From the NCBI GenBank assembly GCA_018340375.1, contig JAFFJZ010000006.1, positions 17,927,501-17,991,500 of the forward strand: a stretch of DNA of 64,000 nt, in the 5' to 3' direction. Source of the DNA: Gonatopus flavifemur. Taxonomy: Eukaryota > Arthropoda > Insecta > Hymenoptera > Dryinidae. Under the pieces are notes generated by a model that saw only the letters and a program-made list of their open reading frames with translations, was not told where the DNA came from and made no database searches. The position numbers and the translations under genes are program-made. This document shows positions 12,930 through 25,844 of this stretch, in pieces; position 1 is the first letter of the stretch, and every line of letters begins with the position of its first letter.

Positions 12930-13512
12930 CTGTCGCAAGTTCGAGCACTAGCTTCCGGTGGTAATCATCTTGGATTCCACGACAAATTATCCGAAGATGG
13001 TTTTCCACGCGGTGGTTCGCCACCGACACCTGCAACTCCAACTCCCACGACGGTCCAACAATTGTTACGTAGGGCGCAGATACGTAGGAACGAGAGGCGT
13101 ACGCCCGACCCCCACGATGAGAACGCTAAAAGACCTAGAGTACAATCGCCCCCGCTCAACAATAACGACGCAACGCCAACGGATTTTTCTATGGTGAAAA
13201 ACAATCATCTCTCGGCTAAAGTGGAGGGCAATGGTGTGCACGATGAAAATAGTCCCTTAGAAGATAATATTAAATGCGAGCCATTAGAATTGACTGGAGG
13301 TAACGGCGGTAATGGAAACAACGAGGACTCCTCCGATTCCGGAGCCGCGGCGTCGGATAGGCCCCCGGCATCGGCGAGTAGTAACGAACACGAACCTGAA
13401 CCCGAACATCCGCCTACGCCAAACTTTTTACCGGAAAGTAAACTCTTCACCTCGACGCCTGGTTTTAATTTTAGTATGGCAGCACTCACCACAGATCATA
13501 CGCCCTTGTCAG
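12930..13512 (+). CDS. br: Broad core exon 3: linker between BTB and zinc fingers
   Basis: Encodes residues 127-320 plus the first base of the next codon. It starts [20 protein letters not shown] after a GTTCCAG acceptor. It continues through Pro/Thr-rich [19 protein letters not shown], a basic [13 protein letters not shown] patch (a possible nuclear localisation signal), the conserved TDFSMVKN motif, a Gly/Asn/Asp/Ser-rich stretch, and an acidic [14 protein letters not shown] segment. The donor CAG|GTATAAG after TPLS fixes the 3' end in phase 1. Read-through would add about 65 non-conserved residues to a TAA at 13707-13709 and is unlikely to be the main product. Most of the linker looks disordered, which is typical of Broad. 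Confidence 0.95.
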
Positions 13513-14262
13513 GTATAAGACACTATCTGTCTCGTGACGCAGGGCCTGTACGCACAGACCAATTTTGTTATCGTTCTCATTTCATGCATACCCACGATTT
13601 TCTTCATTTTCGCCGCATGTTTTCCATACACCTTCGGTTTGAGAATACAGATATCGGTATTGAAAAAAAGAGATATGGTATGATAGAATCTACCGTAGTT
13701 ACCGAGTAACCGTCATTCTCGATCGATATGAAAAATGACACCTTGTGTCTGAGCTTGTATTTTCATCATTTTTTTCCCACTCAACACTTGTGTCAATTCT
13801 ATAAAAAGCATCTATAGAGATATGTATAATGTTACAATCTTGATATACAATACCCTCATAAATTTCTATTACTTCTTTATTTTCTTCCCAAGTCGTTCGT
13901 TACTTTTTTTTTTTAATTTCGATTATTCGTACTCTTTGCGTTTTGCATGACATTTTTGCTTTCGTGTCGTGTATGTGTCATTAAATTTGATTATATCGTT
14001 AGAATTTCTGTGTGAATTTAGATCATTCCAATTGAAGTTCGATCCGAGTGGAAAAGTTTTCAAAATTATATATAATTTTTATAACAGTCCAGAAAATAAT
14101 TTATAGGCATTTCTTCACAGAAAAATAGTGGTAGCAGCCACGTTGTGAAATGTCTAGTGAATTCTTTGAATTAATATAAACGGTAATTGAGAAAGAATAT
14201 CAATAGGGATGATATCACCTTCCGCTTGTGAGTGGGGAAAATCTGGACGATTATCGTTCTCC

Positions 14263-14939
14263 TATTCGAGTTTTAGACTGATTTTGTCCTGATCTATAAA
14301 TATCACGAACAAAATCTAACTTGAGGGAAGGTTCTCATCTAGTGTCAAAAAATAAGGTATAATTTGAATTGTTGATAAAGGCTGAAATATGGCTACCTCA
14401 AAAAAAACAGTATTCAACCGGGTGGCAAACATAAGTTACAAACATCACCTGAAATCGGAAAACTCAACATTTTCATGAAATATATTACATTTATTGGAGT
14501 CTGGACCAATACAACTAGCAAGAAGTCAACAATTGAAAAAATGGCGGAAATTCTGATATTAGTTTCGTATCTTCGTGGTTTTTCTTGCCTCTCCAAAATA
14601 GAAAAAAAAATAAAAAATTGCGATATATTCAGTAGTTTTTGAGATATCGTGCCACCCAGGAGGAATGCCATGGTTTCGAGAAAAGCGTCTCCAAAGTTTC
14701 GGCGTACGCATTCTTTTTCATATATACTTTTAAGACTTATTTAACAAATTTCGAATAACTCAACTTCTTAATTGACTTCCTTCTTGAAAAACAATTCGAG
14801 AAAATCATTATACTTCGAAATTCGCATGATGAGAACCTCCCCTTAAATGAGATGTACTCCTGAATTTCTCCTCCAACAAATGTCTCATTTTGTCCGCAAT
14901 ATTCGCGAATCAGGACAAAATCAGTCTGAAACTGAAATA
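14263..14939. mobile_element. inverted-repeat element, about 680 bp
   Basis: The core AGACTGATTTTGTCCTGAT at 14275-14293 recurs as an exact reverse complement at 14909-14927. The similarity extends outward to about 14263/14939 and inward (GGGAAGGTTCTCATC at 14325-14339 against 14828-14842), giving arms of roughly 75-110 bp with indels. The interior, about 480 bp, carries no long open frame. This is best read as a non-autonomous DNA transposon or a decayed foldback element. The target-site duplication is not clear. Confidence 0.65.
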
Positions 14940-15706
14940 AAAAAACAAACACCGTGCAAATTTTTCAACCCGAAGAGACAATTCATTTATGTATCTTGAA
15001 AAAATCATCGCACTGTAGCGATTCGAGAGAAATCCATTTTCACGCTGGCTGTACCTTTAAAGATCACAAATCTGCATCCGAAACAAAAACCCTAGACTTA
15101 CTGAATGATGTCAGATTTTTTAATTGAAAAAAAAACATCGTTTTGAAGCAAAAGTTATTTTCCAAAAAATTCAAATAAAAATCTTACATGATTTTCTAAA
15201 TTATGGGCTGTATTTTTAGAAGAATTTTGAATTTTCATCCTGGATGTAGAATTATGACGTACGGCCAGTGTCAAAAATTCATCCAAAGAGCAATAAATCT
15301 TCCCATTTATTCCCGGGTAGGAATTTTTTCGGTTGAAAAAGTGAACCTGCTGAGGCCCTGTCTGTGCCCAGACCATTTCTAACCCGAGCCCGAATGCGGC
15401 CTTAAATGAGCGAATTTTCATTTCTACCCAGTTTTTGAAACACCTCAAAAGAGGGACTCTTTGATTTCAAGAATACAAGGTGATATTACCTCTTAAAACC
15501 TACTTAAATTATTCTATAATCGATTTTTAATGGATTTGATGACGAATGAGTTTGAATTTTGATTTCTTGAAAATTTCAAAATGTAAAATTGAAACCGAAT
15601 TCACCATTGAAGTTGGAAGAAACTCTCAATCATTTTTACAGTACAGTTCCAATTGATTGATCAATGAAATTCAATATAAAAACTTTGCATCTGTACATGT
15701 CCACTC

Positions 15707-15850
15707 AAACCTGTTGAATTCTCATTAAATCTGATTGATTCAACCAGTTCCAATAGGTTCGAACGAGTACGAATGGTTACTTACCATCGCAGCATTACAA
15801 ATCATTGTCTGGTTCGAATTAAATCACATTATTCAATGAGATTCAATACA
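15707..15850. repeat. dispersed repeat, copy A
   Basis: Resembles 48247-48376 through the series TTGAATTCTCATT, TGATTGATTCAACC, TACCATTGCA/TACCATCGCA and ATTCAATGAGATTCAAT, with gaps. The elements are diverged. The vocabulary (CATTGAACC, ATTCTCAT) also recalls the foldback at 7663-7812, so these may belong to one family. Confidence 0.5.
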
Positions 15851-16718
15851 CCGCTTGAACTGGGATCATTCTTGAATTAATCTATAATAAAAGCTCAGAA
15901 TTCACTACCGAAGGGAATTTTTTGTTGACTGATAAAAAAAATTTGAAATTCATCCAACCGGGCTCAACAAAAGACAGTTATATATTTCTGAGTTGACTTG
16001 CAATGGTTTTCATTGCTCTAAAAGAAAGAGGTATCGGTGGTTTTATCCAGGTGCATTGATCCTGAGCACAGATTTTCTCTCAACTATTTTTCTTTTTGCA
16101 TCGTTTAACATTACAGTCCTTGATATTCAATGTAAATACATACAACGTTTATCCGATCTGTTTTTTCAAACCAAAGATCTCCGGATTTAAAAGAATTCTG
16201 ATCTGAAACGTTTTCTTTCACGTTCCGGACATTTTTGTTGTAAACAAATTCCAAGAGATATCTAAAACAGATCTAGAGACAACTTCTAGACTCTGGCAAA
16301 CATATTTCCAGAACAATGGATGGGAAAAGTACTGCATGAAACATGTCTCAGAAATCTTAGATATACACGGAGAAAATTTTGCGGTAAAAATTAATATATT
16401 TATATCGTAGCTGTGGGATGTACATACTTTATTGTGGCGGAAAGGACCATAAACTTTTGCGGAGTACGAAAATTTCAATTAGAATTTCCCATACTTGCAC
16501 GTCATTATTCATCGTCCGTATAGTCGTACATCGCAAAATTTCCCTAAAACTTTTCAAAAATCGGATATCTCAAGGATGATATTGCGATGTACGATTCGCA
16601 TTACTTTTTTGTCCCATCGCTCTCACCATTTAATTGCGAAATTGCGTACAGGCCATGATAAGAATTTATCCCAAAGGAGAAACGTTATTTCTATGTGTGA
16701 CAATAGTGAAATTTCCAG

Positions 16719-16766
16719 GATTGGGTCATGGCTTACAAACACCGGACTTGGCAGGAACTTCACAAG
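16719..16766 (+). CDS. br: 48-nt cassette exon of broad
   Basis: A short open segment sits between a TTTCCAG acceptor and an excellent donor (CACAAG|GTAAGA). It is exactly 48 nt and enters and leaves in phase 1, so it inserts 16 residues, GLGHGLQTPDLAGTSQ, between the core (ending ...HTPLS) and any of the five zinc-finger exons without changing frame. The peptide does not look like random intron translation, and the splice sites and phase fit exactly. I infer an alternatively or constitutively included linker exon. No transcript evidence is available here. It is the only such candidate with both sites this strong in the 13.7-kb intron. Confidence 0.78.
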
Positions 16767-17686
16767 GTAAGAACATTTCTTTTCATCAGCTCTGCCCTTC
16801 GAAATCATTAGAATCACTATTTTGTATGTACAACAAAATTATTCCACTCGTTTTTATTTCCCTTTAGATGATCATGAATCGTTTATCTGAAAAAAAATCG
16901 TTACGATACTACATTCCATCGTGTTGTCTTTTCTTGGATTTTTTTTTTCTTATTGTATTATTATACCTTGATTTTAAGATTCAGAATCTCTGTACAAAAT
17001 ATTCAGATTTTCATTTATCGATTCAGTTAATTCATTTGATTTGATTTATTTGACTGAAAAAAACATCCAATCAATTTCAATTCCTGCCAATTCTTTTGAT
17101 TTTTCCAAGGGCGCTGCTCTGTACGCTATTTTCTATTATTTTTTTTTCTCTTTGATCGTCAATCATCGACGTGCAAACAACCAACCAACCGTGCGTACGC
17201 GATCGCGTATCTCGCGGTTCATATTATATATATTTATATATACAATTCTAATATTAGTTGTAACTTATGGACTTGTGCAGTAATATCAAACTAACAAAAA
17301 TCACAAATTAAAAGAATGAAAATTTTCTCAATTGGTTGCGGTGAAAGAGCACTACTGTCTGCTTGGAAGATATTAAATTCCTTCTAATTGGCATGCGTTT
17401 ACAAAATCATTTGATGTCATCATTTTCTATTCGATACCATTCACGATTCGCTTACATTTGCATTTTTCATGAAAATTCATAAACGTATCCAAATTCCTTG
17501 TAGTTATTCCGAGGTGATACGACTAAAAGTGTACCTGTCAAACGCTCGAGACCTTGAATATCGAGTCATGAAAGACTTTGGAAATAGATCTAGCTTTGTT
17601 GTTGTCTCCGTTGCTTTTTCTATGTGCAACGGAGAGGTTGTCGTGTCTTTTTTTTTTGCTCTTTTTTCTTTAACGTTCACGAGGAG

Positions 17687-17695
17687 TGACCTTGA
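17687..17695 (-). promoter_or_regulatory. match to FTZ-F1 type nuclear receptor site
   Basis: TGACCTTGA, the reverse complement of TCAAGGTCA, fits the monomer consensus YCAAGGYCR of FTZ-F1-class receptors. It is followed by GGTGT. It is plausible in an ecdysone-cascade gene, but 9-mer matches are expected by chance in 64 kb. Confidence 0.25.
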
Positions 17696-17875
17696 GGTGT
17701 GCGATTCGCGTTGGTGTGCGCATCGAACGAAACAGTAACGCGACAGATACACTTGGTATGCCGTGGAACCTCTGAAATCACGATATCATTCCAATTGGCG
17801 AAAAAAAAACGAACAAAATAAGAACGAGAGTAATCGTCAGTTTGGCATCACTGTACAATAACATTTCGCCCGCTA

Positions 17876-17940
17876 CATATATATGATATATTATATTATA
17901 TATATATTATATATACATCGAATATATATGATATATATAA
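17876..17940. repeat. AT-dinucleotide-rich tract
   Basis: Imperfect ATATAT/ATGATAT repeats over about 65 bp, partly self-complementary. Confidence 0.7.
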
Positions 17941-20900
17941 AATCTTAATCAACTTGGCTCATCAGCCTAAAGGAACAATCACAAAGGTATCACATATTAT
18001 TACATATTTTATATGTATAATGAATGAAATATTATGAGAGATATTTGATAAGACACCAACAACAGTCTTACATACGATGAATGGACTACTCTAGCTACCA
18101 TCGATATATATACATACATATATTATTATCATTATTGTATTTGCTTCACTTGTTCTCTCTCTACATTCATAATATCATACCTTCATAATCGTGTACGAGT
18201 ATATTTATATTTATTCAAATACCGTGTTTGTATATTGACGTTGTCTAATTTTGATCTTCCACATCGTCGACGTTGTCCTTGTTTTCCTCACCAACGTTGT
18301 CACGTTGTTGTTATTGTTGTCATTTCATTAGATTCACCACATTCAATTTCTTATCGAATTGCGAGAGAAAACATAGTTCGCTCGGGAAGGAGGAGAAATC
18401 TTAATTTTGAATAAAAAACCTTCAATCGCACAATAAGCTAAAGAAGCTTTGAAAGTCGTGAAAGTTTATAGCTTGTTTGTGTCGAGTATAAAAGAGGATG
18501 TGATAGGATGTCTAAGTTTATCAACATTTTCTCTCTGATTCACCATTATTTGTTCCACGCGGAATATAATTATATATTATTCTTCGCTTCAAAATAATCT
18601 TGGAATACAATTGTTCGTACTTGAGTCTTTGAATCTTTAACTCATGTTTTTTTTCCGCTTTTATCGGCATTATAATTCAGGGGAGGCGATGTAGAGATGT
18701 TTTTCGATCTAACCGTATGCATCGAATGCAACGGTAGTTGTAGAATCATGAGGAATTTGAATGACTGCACAAGAGTGCATGCTTCGTCGTTAGACGATAT
18801 ACTACAAGTAGCGGTGATATATGCACCTTGAGGAACTGCAATGAATTAATATTATGCGTTTAATTAATCCAAGTGTGGCACCGAAGAGTATCCGATTAAT
18901 AATATTCCAATGTCTGGCTTATACTAGGTTAGTATTGAGCGCCGAAAACAAAAATAAGTTATCACGGTCCGCAAGCTACAGATAACAAAGCCACAGATGT
19001 TATCCGCAAAATTCAAGGTCCCTCTATCTCTTCACGAAATGACGCCGAATGTGGCCAACTAAACATTGGCCCAAACTAAAAATATCATGACCTTGGTACG
19101 CCACTCACGTTCATGCAGTAGAGAGCAGCGGCCACACTGATGATTGCGAATCATTAGGCACATTAAATTGTACGAGTCTCGTTTACCAGCCGTCGTCCGG
19201 CTCGCTAACCCATGATTATATACACAAATGTATATATTTCTCTTTGATTGAGTTTCCGATTTGATTCCCCCCCCCCCTCTCTCTCTCTCTCTTTCTCTCA
19301 TGATTTCGAATCAAAAGAATATCTGTTCTATTTCGTTAGACGAGGTAACCATACCATGATGCAAGTTGCGAGCTACGGAAAACAACTGTCAGTTTTTTCT
19401 GAAATTATCGAATTGGATTCCTCCCTATCGCTTACTATCTCCTCTTCTACTGCTAATACCACTGCGAGTCATTTAGTCTACAAACTTTTACGTACATATA
19501 GGTTTCTGTCGATAACTTCCATTCCCCGTACTCTTCCTTCGCCGAGGAGAGACAGATAATGCTTTTCCTCATTCTGCTCTCGTTTGAAATAGTAATTATT
19601 TTTGTGAGGTCATCACACAAGAGATATTGGGTTATGTGATTCTCCTTGTTCTGTTCAAAGTATTCATCTTGAATCATGTTACATAGACTTTATCTTTTTT
19701 CCAACGAAGAATTCAACGACCCTGCGTTTCAGGTCATGTCGTTACTAATTCCATTGTATTCTTTTTTTCTATTTTTCAACTTTGATGCGTTCCACGAATC
19801 TAATCAGATTCTTCGTTATAAGAATTGGTCATTGTTTTCAACTATCAATTCCTACCCCTCGCACTTTTTCAACAGAACGAATTCGAACAACGTGAAGAAT
19901 GACTGAGTAGCTTTTATAGAACGTTCGAGTGAGATGCATTTGATACAGCTAAATCAATTCAATGAAGCTTCCTTTATGTTCCACCTGAATGAATGTTCTT
20001 TGAACGTGACGTGATGTGTATAATCTGCTGCACTGGATTTACTGCATGTCCCCTAATTAGAAGCTCTTTGCCACTTTCACGTTATACGGAAAGTATATGA
20101 ACAGATAGGTAAAGGGATTTGAAAATACAGAAAGATGTAGAAGCGTTCAAAGATGCTGTACAACCCCTTTTAGAAATGAAACTCTTTTGATCTAAAAAAT
20201 TCACCTTCACGATATCCAAGACCACGAATTATTCACCGAAACCAAAATCCAAGATGATACGATGGTTCTTCTTCACTTGTCTTGTAAATATTAACAACAT
20301 GTGCCAGTTTTTTGTTTTCCATAATGAGGATTTGATCCAAGAAAAGTGAGAAAAACAAGAGAAAAGAAATAAAGATTGTATTTATTCTTCATTTCATAAA
20401 GTTAATCTCTCGGTATATCACGTATTTTGTCTGATTATTACGTCCAAATTTTGATTGACATTTCTATTCAAAAGCCTGAGGCGAGGATGGTTTACAAGAT
20501 AGCGATTAAAACGTTGGAGGGACCTGGCAGTCACCTGTGAGTTTCTCACATTCATTTCCCTGACAGAAGATAAAACAATTGAAAATTTTATCCCAAAAGA
20601 AAAGAAACAGATAAAATCACCTGTTCCTCGACAAATACAACAATTGAATTACAAAAAAAAAACACAATGTAGTATTTACGATAAACCAATAGAGCAATGG
20701 CAGTACAAATCGTTACAACGAATCACGTTCTCTAAATCACGTATCAAATTCCTCACGATAAGAACTTGGTACGATTATTTTAATTAGTCATAATATCATT
20801 TGAAACTCTACTCTTGGAGATACGAATGTTCGAATCAAGTGTGCAAGTATACGGTGTTACAAATTGATTTTTTGTTCTGATCGCAATATTCGAGGAGAGA

Positions 20901-23898
20901 GGCGCATTCAAAGGTTTTTATTTTCCTTGATTCCTTTGATCTACTTCGACATTGTTTGCGATGAATCGGGAATCGCTTCCCAAGGCCGCACAGGTGTCCG
21001 TATTTGCGCGGGATGAAAAAACAATAACGTAATCGCAAATCGTTATTAAACGCGGAAGTAATATCGCACTTTATTTCCCCTCTCGTTAGGAATTTGACGA
21101 TTATTTCAGCGGATAAAGAACCAAATGAAAGTTAATAATAATATTTCATTCAAAAGGCGGTCTCGATGATACTGTCCAACTTGCTCGATAAAATGCAATT
21201 TTATCTGACAGAAACAAATTTTCTTCGTATTGGATGAATAAATTTTTCAGACCGAGCGTGTGCATCAATCGTTGTCCCTATAATGCGTAACAGTGTTATG
21301 CAAAAAAAAGAAACAACAATGCTATAGAAAACATATCATCCGGGGGAACCGATTGCTGGTTATCTGGCATTATTAGACTTCGCGCTTTCTAGAACTTGAA
21401 CGTTTATTTATTCTTTTATTAATCATTTTTATATGGGTGTGCGTGTACAAGAGACGTGCGATGATTGATCAACAGTGGAATGTTTTATTTCAGTTATTTT
21501 CAGAACTACTTTGAGTATCGAGGTTTTTTTTTCCCAGCACTTTTTTGCTCTGCGAATCCGAGCAGAAAATGGTTGATTTGTTGCGAATTCTTGAATCGAT
21601 CAGAAAAGAAATTCAAAAATCACTACAGGAGTACAACAGTGAGCATGAAAAAAATTGATTATGTACACGTCATGGAACTTCAATTATTGATTCATCATCG
21701 CATTCTTACGAACTATTTCATCCCTATACAAAATACGATGTTTACTTTGAGACGTGGAAAATGAATTCTTGTGTTTGACAAATAACTCCTTTCGAGGTAT
21801 AAATAACCCAAGTAAATAAGAATAATAAAACGATGAGATGAATTCGTCAATAACCCTCGATGAATCTCTCTTCTTCGCTCTCGGAAACAATAGATTAGAA
21901 GAGAACTTTCAATGAAAATCTTCAATTCTTGCATTCTTTTGCCAATTATTAATCGTATCTAATTTTCTTTCTTTCTTCCTCCGTGTATTTTTCTTCGAAC
22001 ACTTGTCCCGCGCAGTAGTAACTTGTTGTAAAAGTCAAAGCAGTCGCGTAAAAATAGCGAGCGAACTAGAACCAAGTACTTTATCCCCTTTCTTCTTTGA
22101 CTTCTTCTTCTTCTTGTTTTTCTTCTTTATTTTTCTGTGTATCAGAGACGAAAAGATCGCGTCGTGGTCTCTTGATGCAACGCAGCCAGCAAATATTTAT
22201 TCCTTGGAACGTCTTCTTCTATGGCACAACCGGACGCGAACTCCGGGTAGGAAACTCCTGTCTTTTCTTTTTTTATCTAACTTCGTGATCAGGATGATGA
22301 TCATTCTCATATTTCGAAACCTAAAATCGTATAATTTTGTCGGGACCATACGACGCGTATCATACGAAACTATGCAAATTCATGAATGCATCATGAGTTG
22401 TTGTCGGAGAGAAATTTCGTAATATCGATGAATCAGAAACTGCTTTGGAACGCTCAATTTTGTTTTCGCAATTTCAGGAACAGGAAATAGAGATACGAGG
22501 GAATACATTCTTTTTTCACATTCCTGTAATTGTATTCAACAAATTCTGCTGTTTTGAGAAAATTAATATTGACGAAAGTCTTTGAAGTTGAGCAAAATGA
22601 GAACATGGGAGTGAGAAAAGTGGATTTTAAACTTTGCTGAAACTTTGGATAATTTTTCATTAAAATTCAACGTGTGGAGTCATCTACTTTGATCGATTAT
22701 TAAATTTCCAACCGAGGAGATTGATAAGAATTATATGGACAGATTGTCACCACGGTCGCTGAATCAACAGTTTGCACAGTCGCTAATCTTGGATTTCGTA
22801 ATTGATGTACTATAATTGAACATAATCTAGTGTTTGTGGATTACTCAATATTGTAAATAGCGGTATAATTCTCACATACATGAACATAATATTAATCAGT
22901 GAATTTGAATATATATCTCGATTCGATGTATACGAATGTACCTTGTTCTCGTTCGAATAATTCATTACATTACGATAGAATTCGCATAGAAAGTAGTTAC
23001 AGCTACCAAGCATTTTCTTCAATATTTGTTCAATCTATTTGTGGAAACAATTCATGATATCGCATACTGGATGCTAATAATTTGTAATTGTTGTATTTGA
23101 TTGTCGAATATCCCTTCGAAGATGTGTATTTGAAAATTAGAATGATCATCTCTCGATCGAAACGAATGAAAGTGAAATCGTTGTTCAATTTCTTTTTTGC
23201 TTAATATTTGAACTTGGTAATCATTGAGGCAAATAATACTTCGATGTTCATCAACTTCTAATGACAGTCTTTTTCCATCAATTACGAATTTATAACTGAA
23301 ATTCGTTCAAACCTTGATTCATTGACTTTAGCGATAAAAATAACGTCCTCGTTCCAAACTCCAATTTAATCGAATAATTCGATATTCCTTCTAATTTTGC
23401 ACTTTTATCATCGAGTCGGCAGTCGAATGAAATAAATTCTGAATCAATCGAGACATCTCGCCCCTGGAAAGACCTTCAAAAATTCCCAACAGAATTCTAT
23501 CAAATATTGAAAAAATCCATATGAAAAGAGATTCAGAGGAGATCTACACGCAGAGTAGAGTCACCTAAAAAATTCTTCATCAGAAAGTATAATAATTTTA
23601 ACGACAAAATACAATTCATAACCCCACAATGTGGTTTTGTCCCCACTTCACTGTAAAATATCGTGTATCAAAAGTTCTCACGTGGAAGAGAATTTTTTTC
23701 TCACCCGAGACTATAAATTTTCATTGAAAATTTTCAACGAAGTGTTTTATATCACATTCTCCTCTCTCTTGGTTTTTTTTTTTTTTCAAAGTCCACATAT
23801 GTGCGACTCATCGTATTCCCATACTGCCCTTTGTTAAATCCTACAGGTGTTTATCGATTTCTGGCTAGTTGCTCTCGAAATGTTTAACCTTGCGACGA

Positions 23899-23939
23899 GA
23901 AAAGGGAAATTTTCAAAACCGTTTGAAATTTCCCTTTTC
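23899..23939. repeat. compact 41-nt hairpin
   Basis: GAAAAGGGAAATTTTCAAA is followed after ACCG by TTTGAAATTTCCCTTTTC. The arms pair over 18 positions with one bulged base. It is too short for a typical insect pre-miRNA. It could be a foldback remnant or a structured intron element. Confidence 0.6.
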
Positions 23940-24211
23940 AAACGCAACACTCTGTGTTCTGGTTTTTCCCCCCAACTAGATTCGAATGATCCGGATTCGT
24001 TGAGAATCCTGCTTCAGGAACTTGCAACGAGATATGACTCATCATGGTCATCGCATGAAAGTTTTAAGACTGCGATATGCGCACGCAACGTGTATTATTT
24101 CGACCCCTCTCGCTTGGAAAAGGATCAGAAAATGATCGTTGTAACGCTGTAACGATTACCAGGGGTGGGAATCGATTGAATGAAAACAAAGACAAAAGCT
24201 TATAAAGATGG

Positions 24212-24233
24212 TTATTATTATTATTATTATTAT
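24212..24233. repeat. TTA trinucleotide microsatellite
   Basis: Seven tandem TTA units. Confidence 0.85.
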
Positions 24234-24399
24234 GATCCAACGATTGGATTGTATAATAATCGAGATCAGCTGTGGCGAATGTGTGTATCGTACAATGAAA
24301 TTGGGTGCTGCCATCTGCTCAATGAGAGATATATAGTTCCTCTGAAAGATCGTACAAAGAAGAATCGCGTTCATCGGCGTTACTGCTGACGTAACTGGA

Positions 24400-24800
24400 A
24401 ATTTGCTTGCACAGGTCTATTTGTCGAGTGCTCGGCTTTTCTGTCTCGCTTGTTCGGAGGTCCCCTCTTCCAGAGGTTTCTGTTCGATCGTTGGTTCGCT
24501 AGCGGCATACCGCCGATCTCGCATCTCCCCCGAGCCATTTAAACTTTTACTTCACGCTCGCTCGTCGCTAAAGCAGAATTCGCTGTCTAGATTTCGAGAC
24601 ATACCGCGATCTTAACCATAAACTACCGCTTCGAATTCGACTCGAAATTTTTTTATCTCGCTCGACGGGCGTGTGTATATACACTTATCGGGGACGCCCA
24701 GGTCTAGCTACTTGTTTTCGCCTGTGTTGCTATTATCGATGATGAACTTGAGGTGACCTCGAAAACTGCGCAACAGCCTACCGCGGGAGGGAGCAAGAGA
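24400..24800. promoter_or_regulatory. GC-richer island in intron with nested palindromes
   Basis: Base composition is clearly richer in C and G than the surrounding intron. It contains the perfect palindrome GTGTATATACAC at 24673-24684, nested between GGGCGT (24668-24673) and ACGCCC (24694-24699). It also has GAGGTGACCTC at 24750-24760, two overlapping AGGTGA/TGACCT nuclear-receptor half-site-like sequences. It could be an enhancer or internal promoter; this rests on composition and motifs only. Confidence 0.3.
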
Positions 24801-25820
24801 AAACAATTTCGCATGATATCACTTTGCTCCGTCAATAGATTTTTTGTATCTTTTCTCTTTTTTATTCTCTTCAAATATTTTGGGAAAACCGTGAGAGAGG
24901 TTGAATGAATGAGTTCTTCGGGATATTTATAACCCGCGCGATAGACGGGGTACTCAATGTTGTTCGAATATATAGATTTTCTTCAACCACAGTCATTTTT
25001 GCTGGTTCGTTTGTGAAAGGAATTCCTACAAAATTATCTATATTATCTTTGATTTAAAGGGAGCTTTTAATCTTGAACTTCAGATCAATTTTTCGCCCCG
25101 ATGAAATATTCGTATTCATCGCACGTGGATTTGAACAACTCTAGCTCTTCTCTCCTTTCTCTTGTAAAAAGATTTATATGAATTGAGAATTAAATTAACG
25201 AAAAATAAAAAGAAGAATCACAGAGCGTTTAAAATTGCTAAGTTCTTTATTACACGTTATTGAAATTTTAACAAACTGTGATTCAAATGAACATAGAAAT
25301 ATAATCTAGTTTAGATCACATCCAGTGCAGATAACATGACATCACAACGTCATTTTAGTTCAAAGATGGTCGATAATTTCATCGGTGATACGATTGAACT
25401 AGTTTAAAAAGATCTGATAGAATTATTGAAGGACGAATCAACGATGAATCAATTTTATGTGACCTCATTTCTTTTTTCTTTCTTTTTGTTTATCTTATTC
25501 TTCTCGTTGGAACCTCGTTGGCAATGAAATTGAAGAAAATACGAGATTAAAAGGGCGTGAAATTTTTTTTTATTAATTTGGAATAAGATAATGTATGATG
25601 ATTATGACGGTAACAACAGTTTGACCACTACTGCGTCGTTCGCATACACCTGTTGCGCCCGAATAGTTTTTGATATGGTTTACGCCAGGAGCAACAGAAT
25701 CATCGAAGTAATAATGAATTGATCATGTATCGGATGAGTCAAATGTGGGAGGATTCTTGGAATTAGTATTTTTTTCTGGGAGTTGGGAAAATCACATTAT
25801 TGGATTCTTGAAGAAAGGAC

Positions 25821-25844
25821 GGAAGGAAGGAAGGAAGGAAGGAA
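25821..25844. repeat. GGAA tetranucleotide microsatellite
   Basis: About six GGAA units, continuing into imperfect GAAAGAAG repeats. Confidence 0.85.

Larger units (their letters stand above)
13513..16718 (+). other. br: intron between core and cassette exon
   Basis: AT-rich, starting with a GTATAAG donor and ending with an AATTTCCAG acceptor. It holds the inverted-repeat element at 14263-14939 and a dispersed repeat at 15707-15850. No other exon-like segment was found. Confidence 0.7.

Noticed and set aside
13513..13709. Read-through of core exon 3 into a 65-residue extension
   Set aside because: It follows a good donor, lacks any conserved motif, and would yield a Broad without fingers. 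Possible as intron retention but not supported.
23847..24152. 101-codon open frame in the long intron
   Set aside because: No domain recognised. The phase-1 frame from the nearby CTACAG acceptor hits a stop quickly, and the frame spans the short hairpin.
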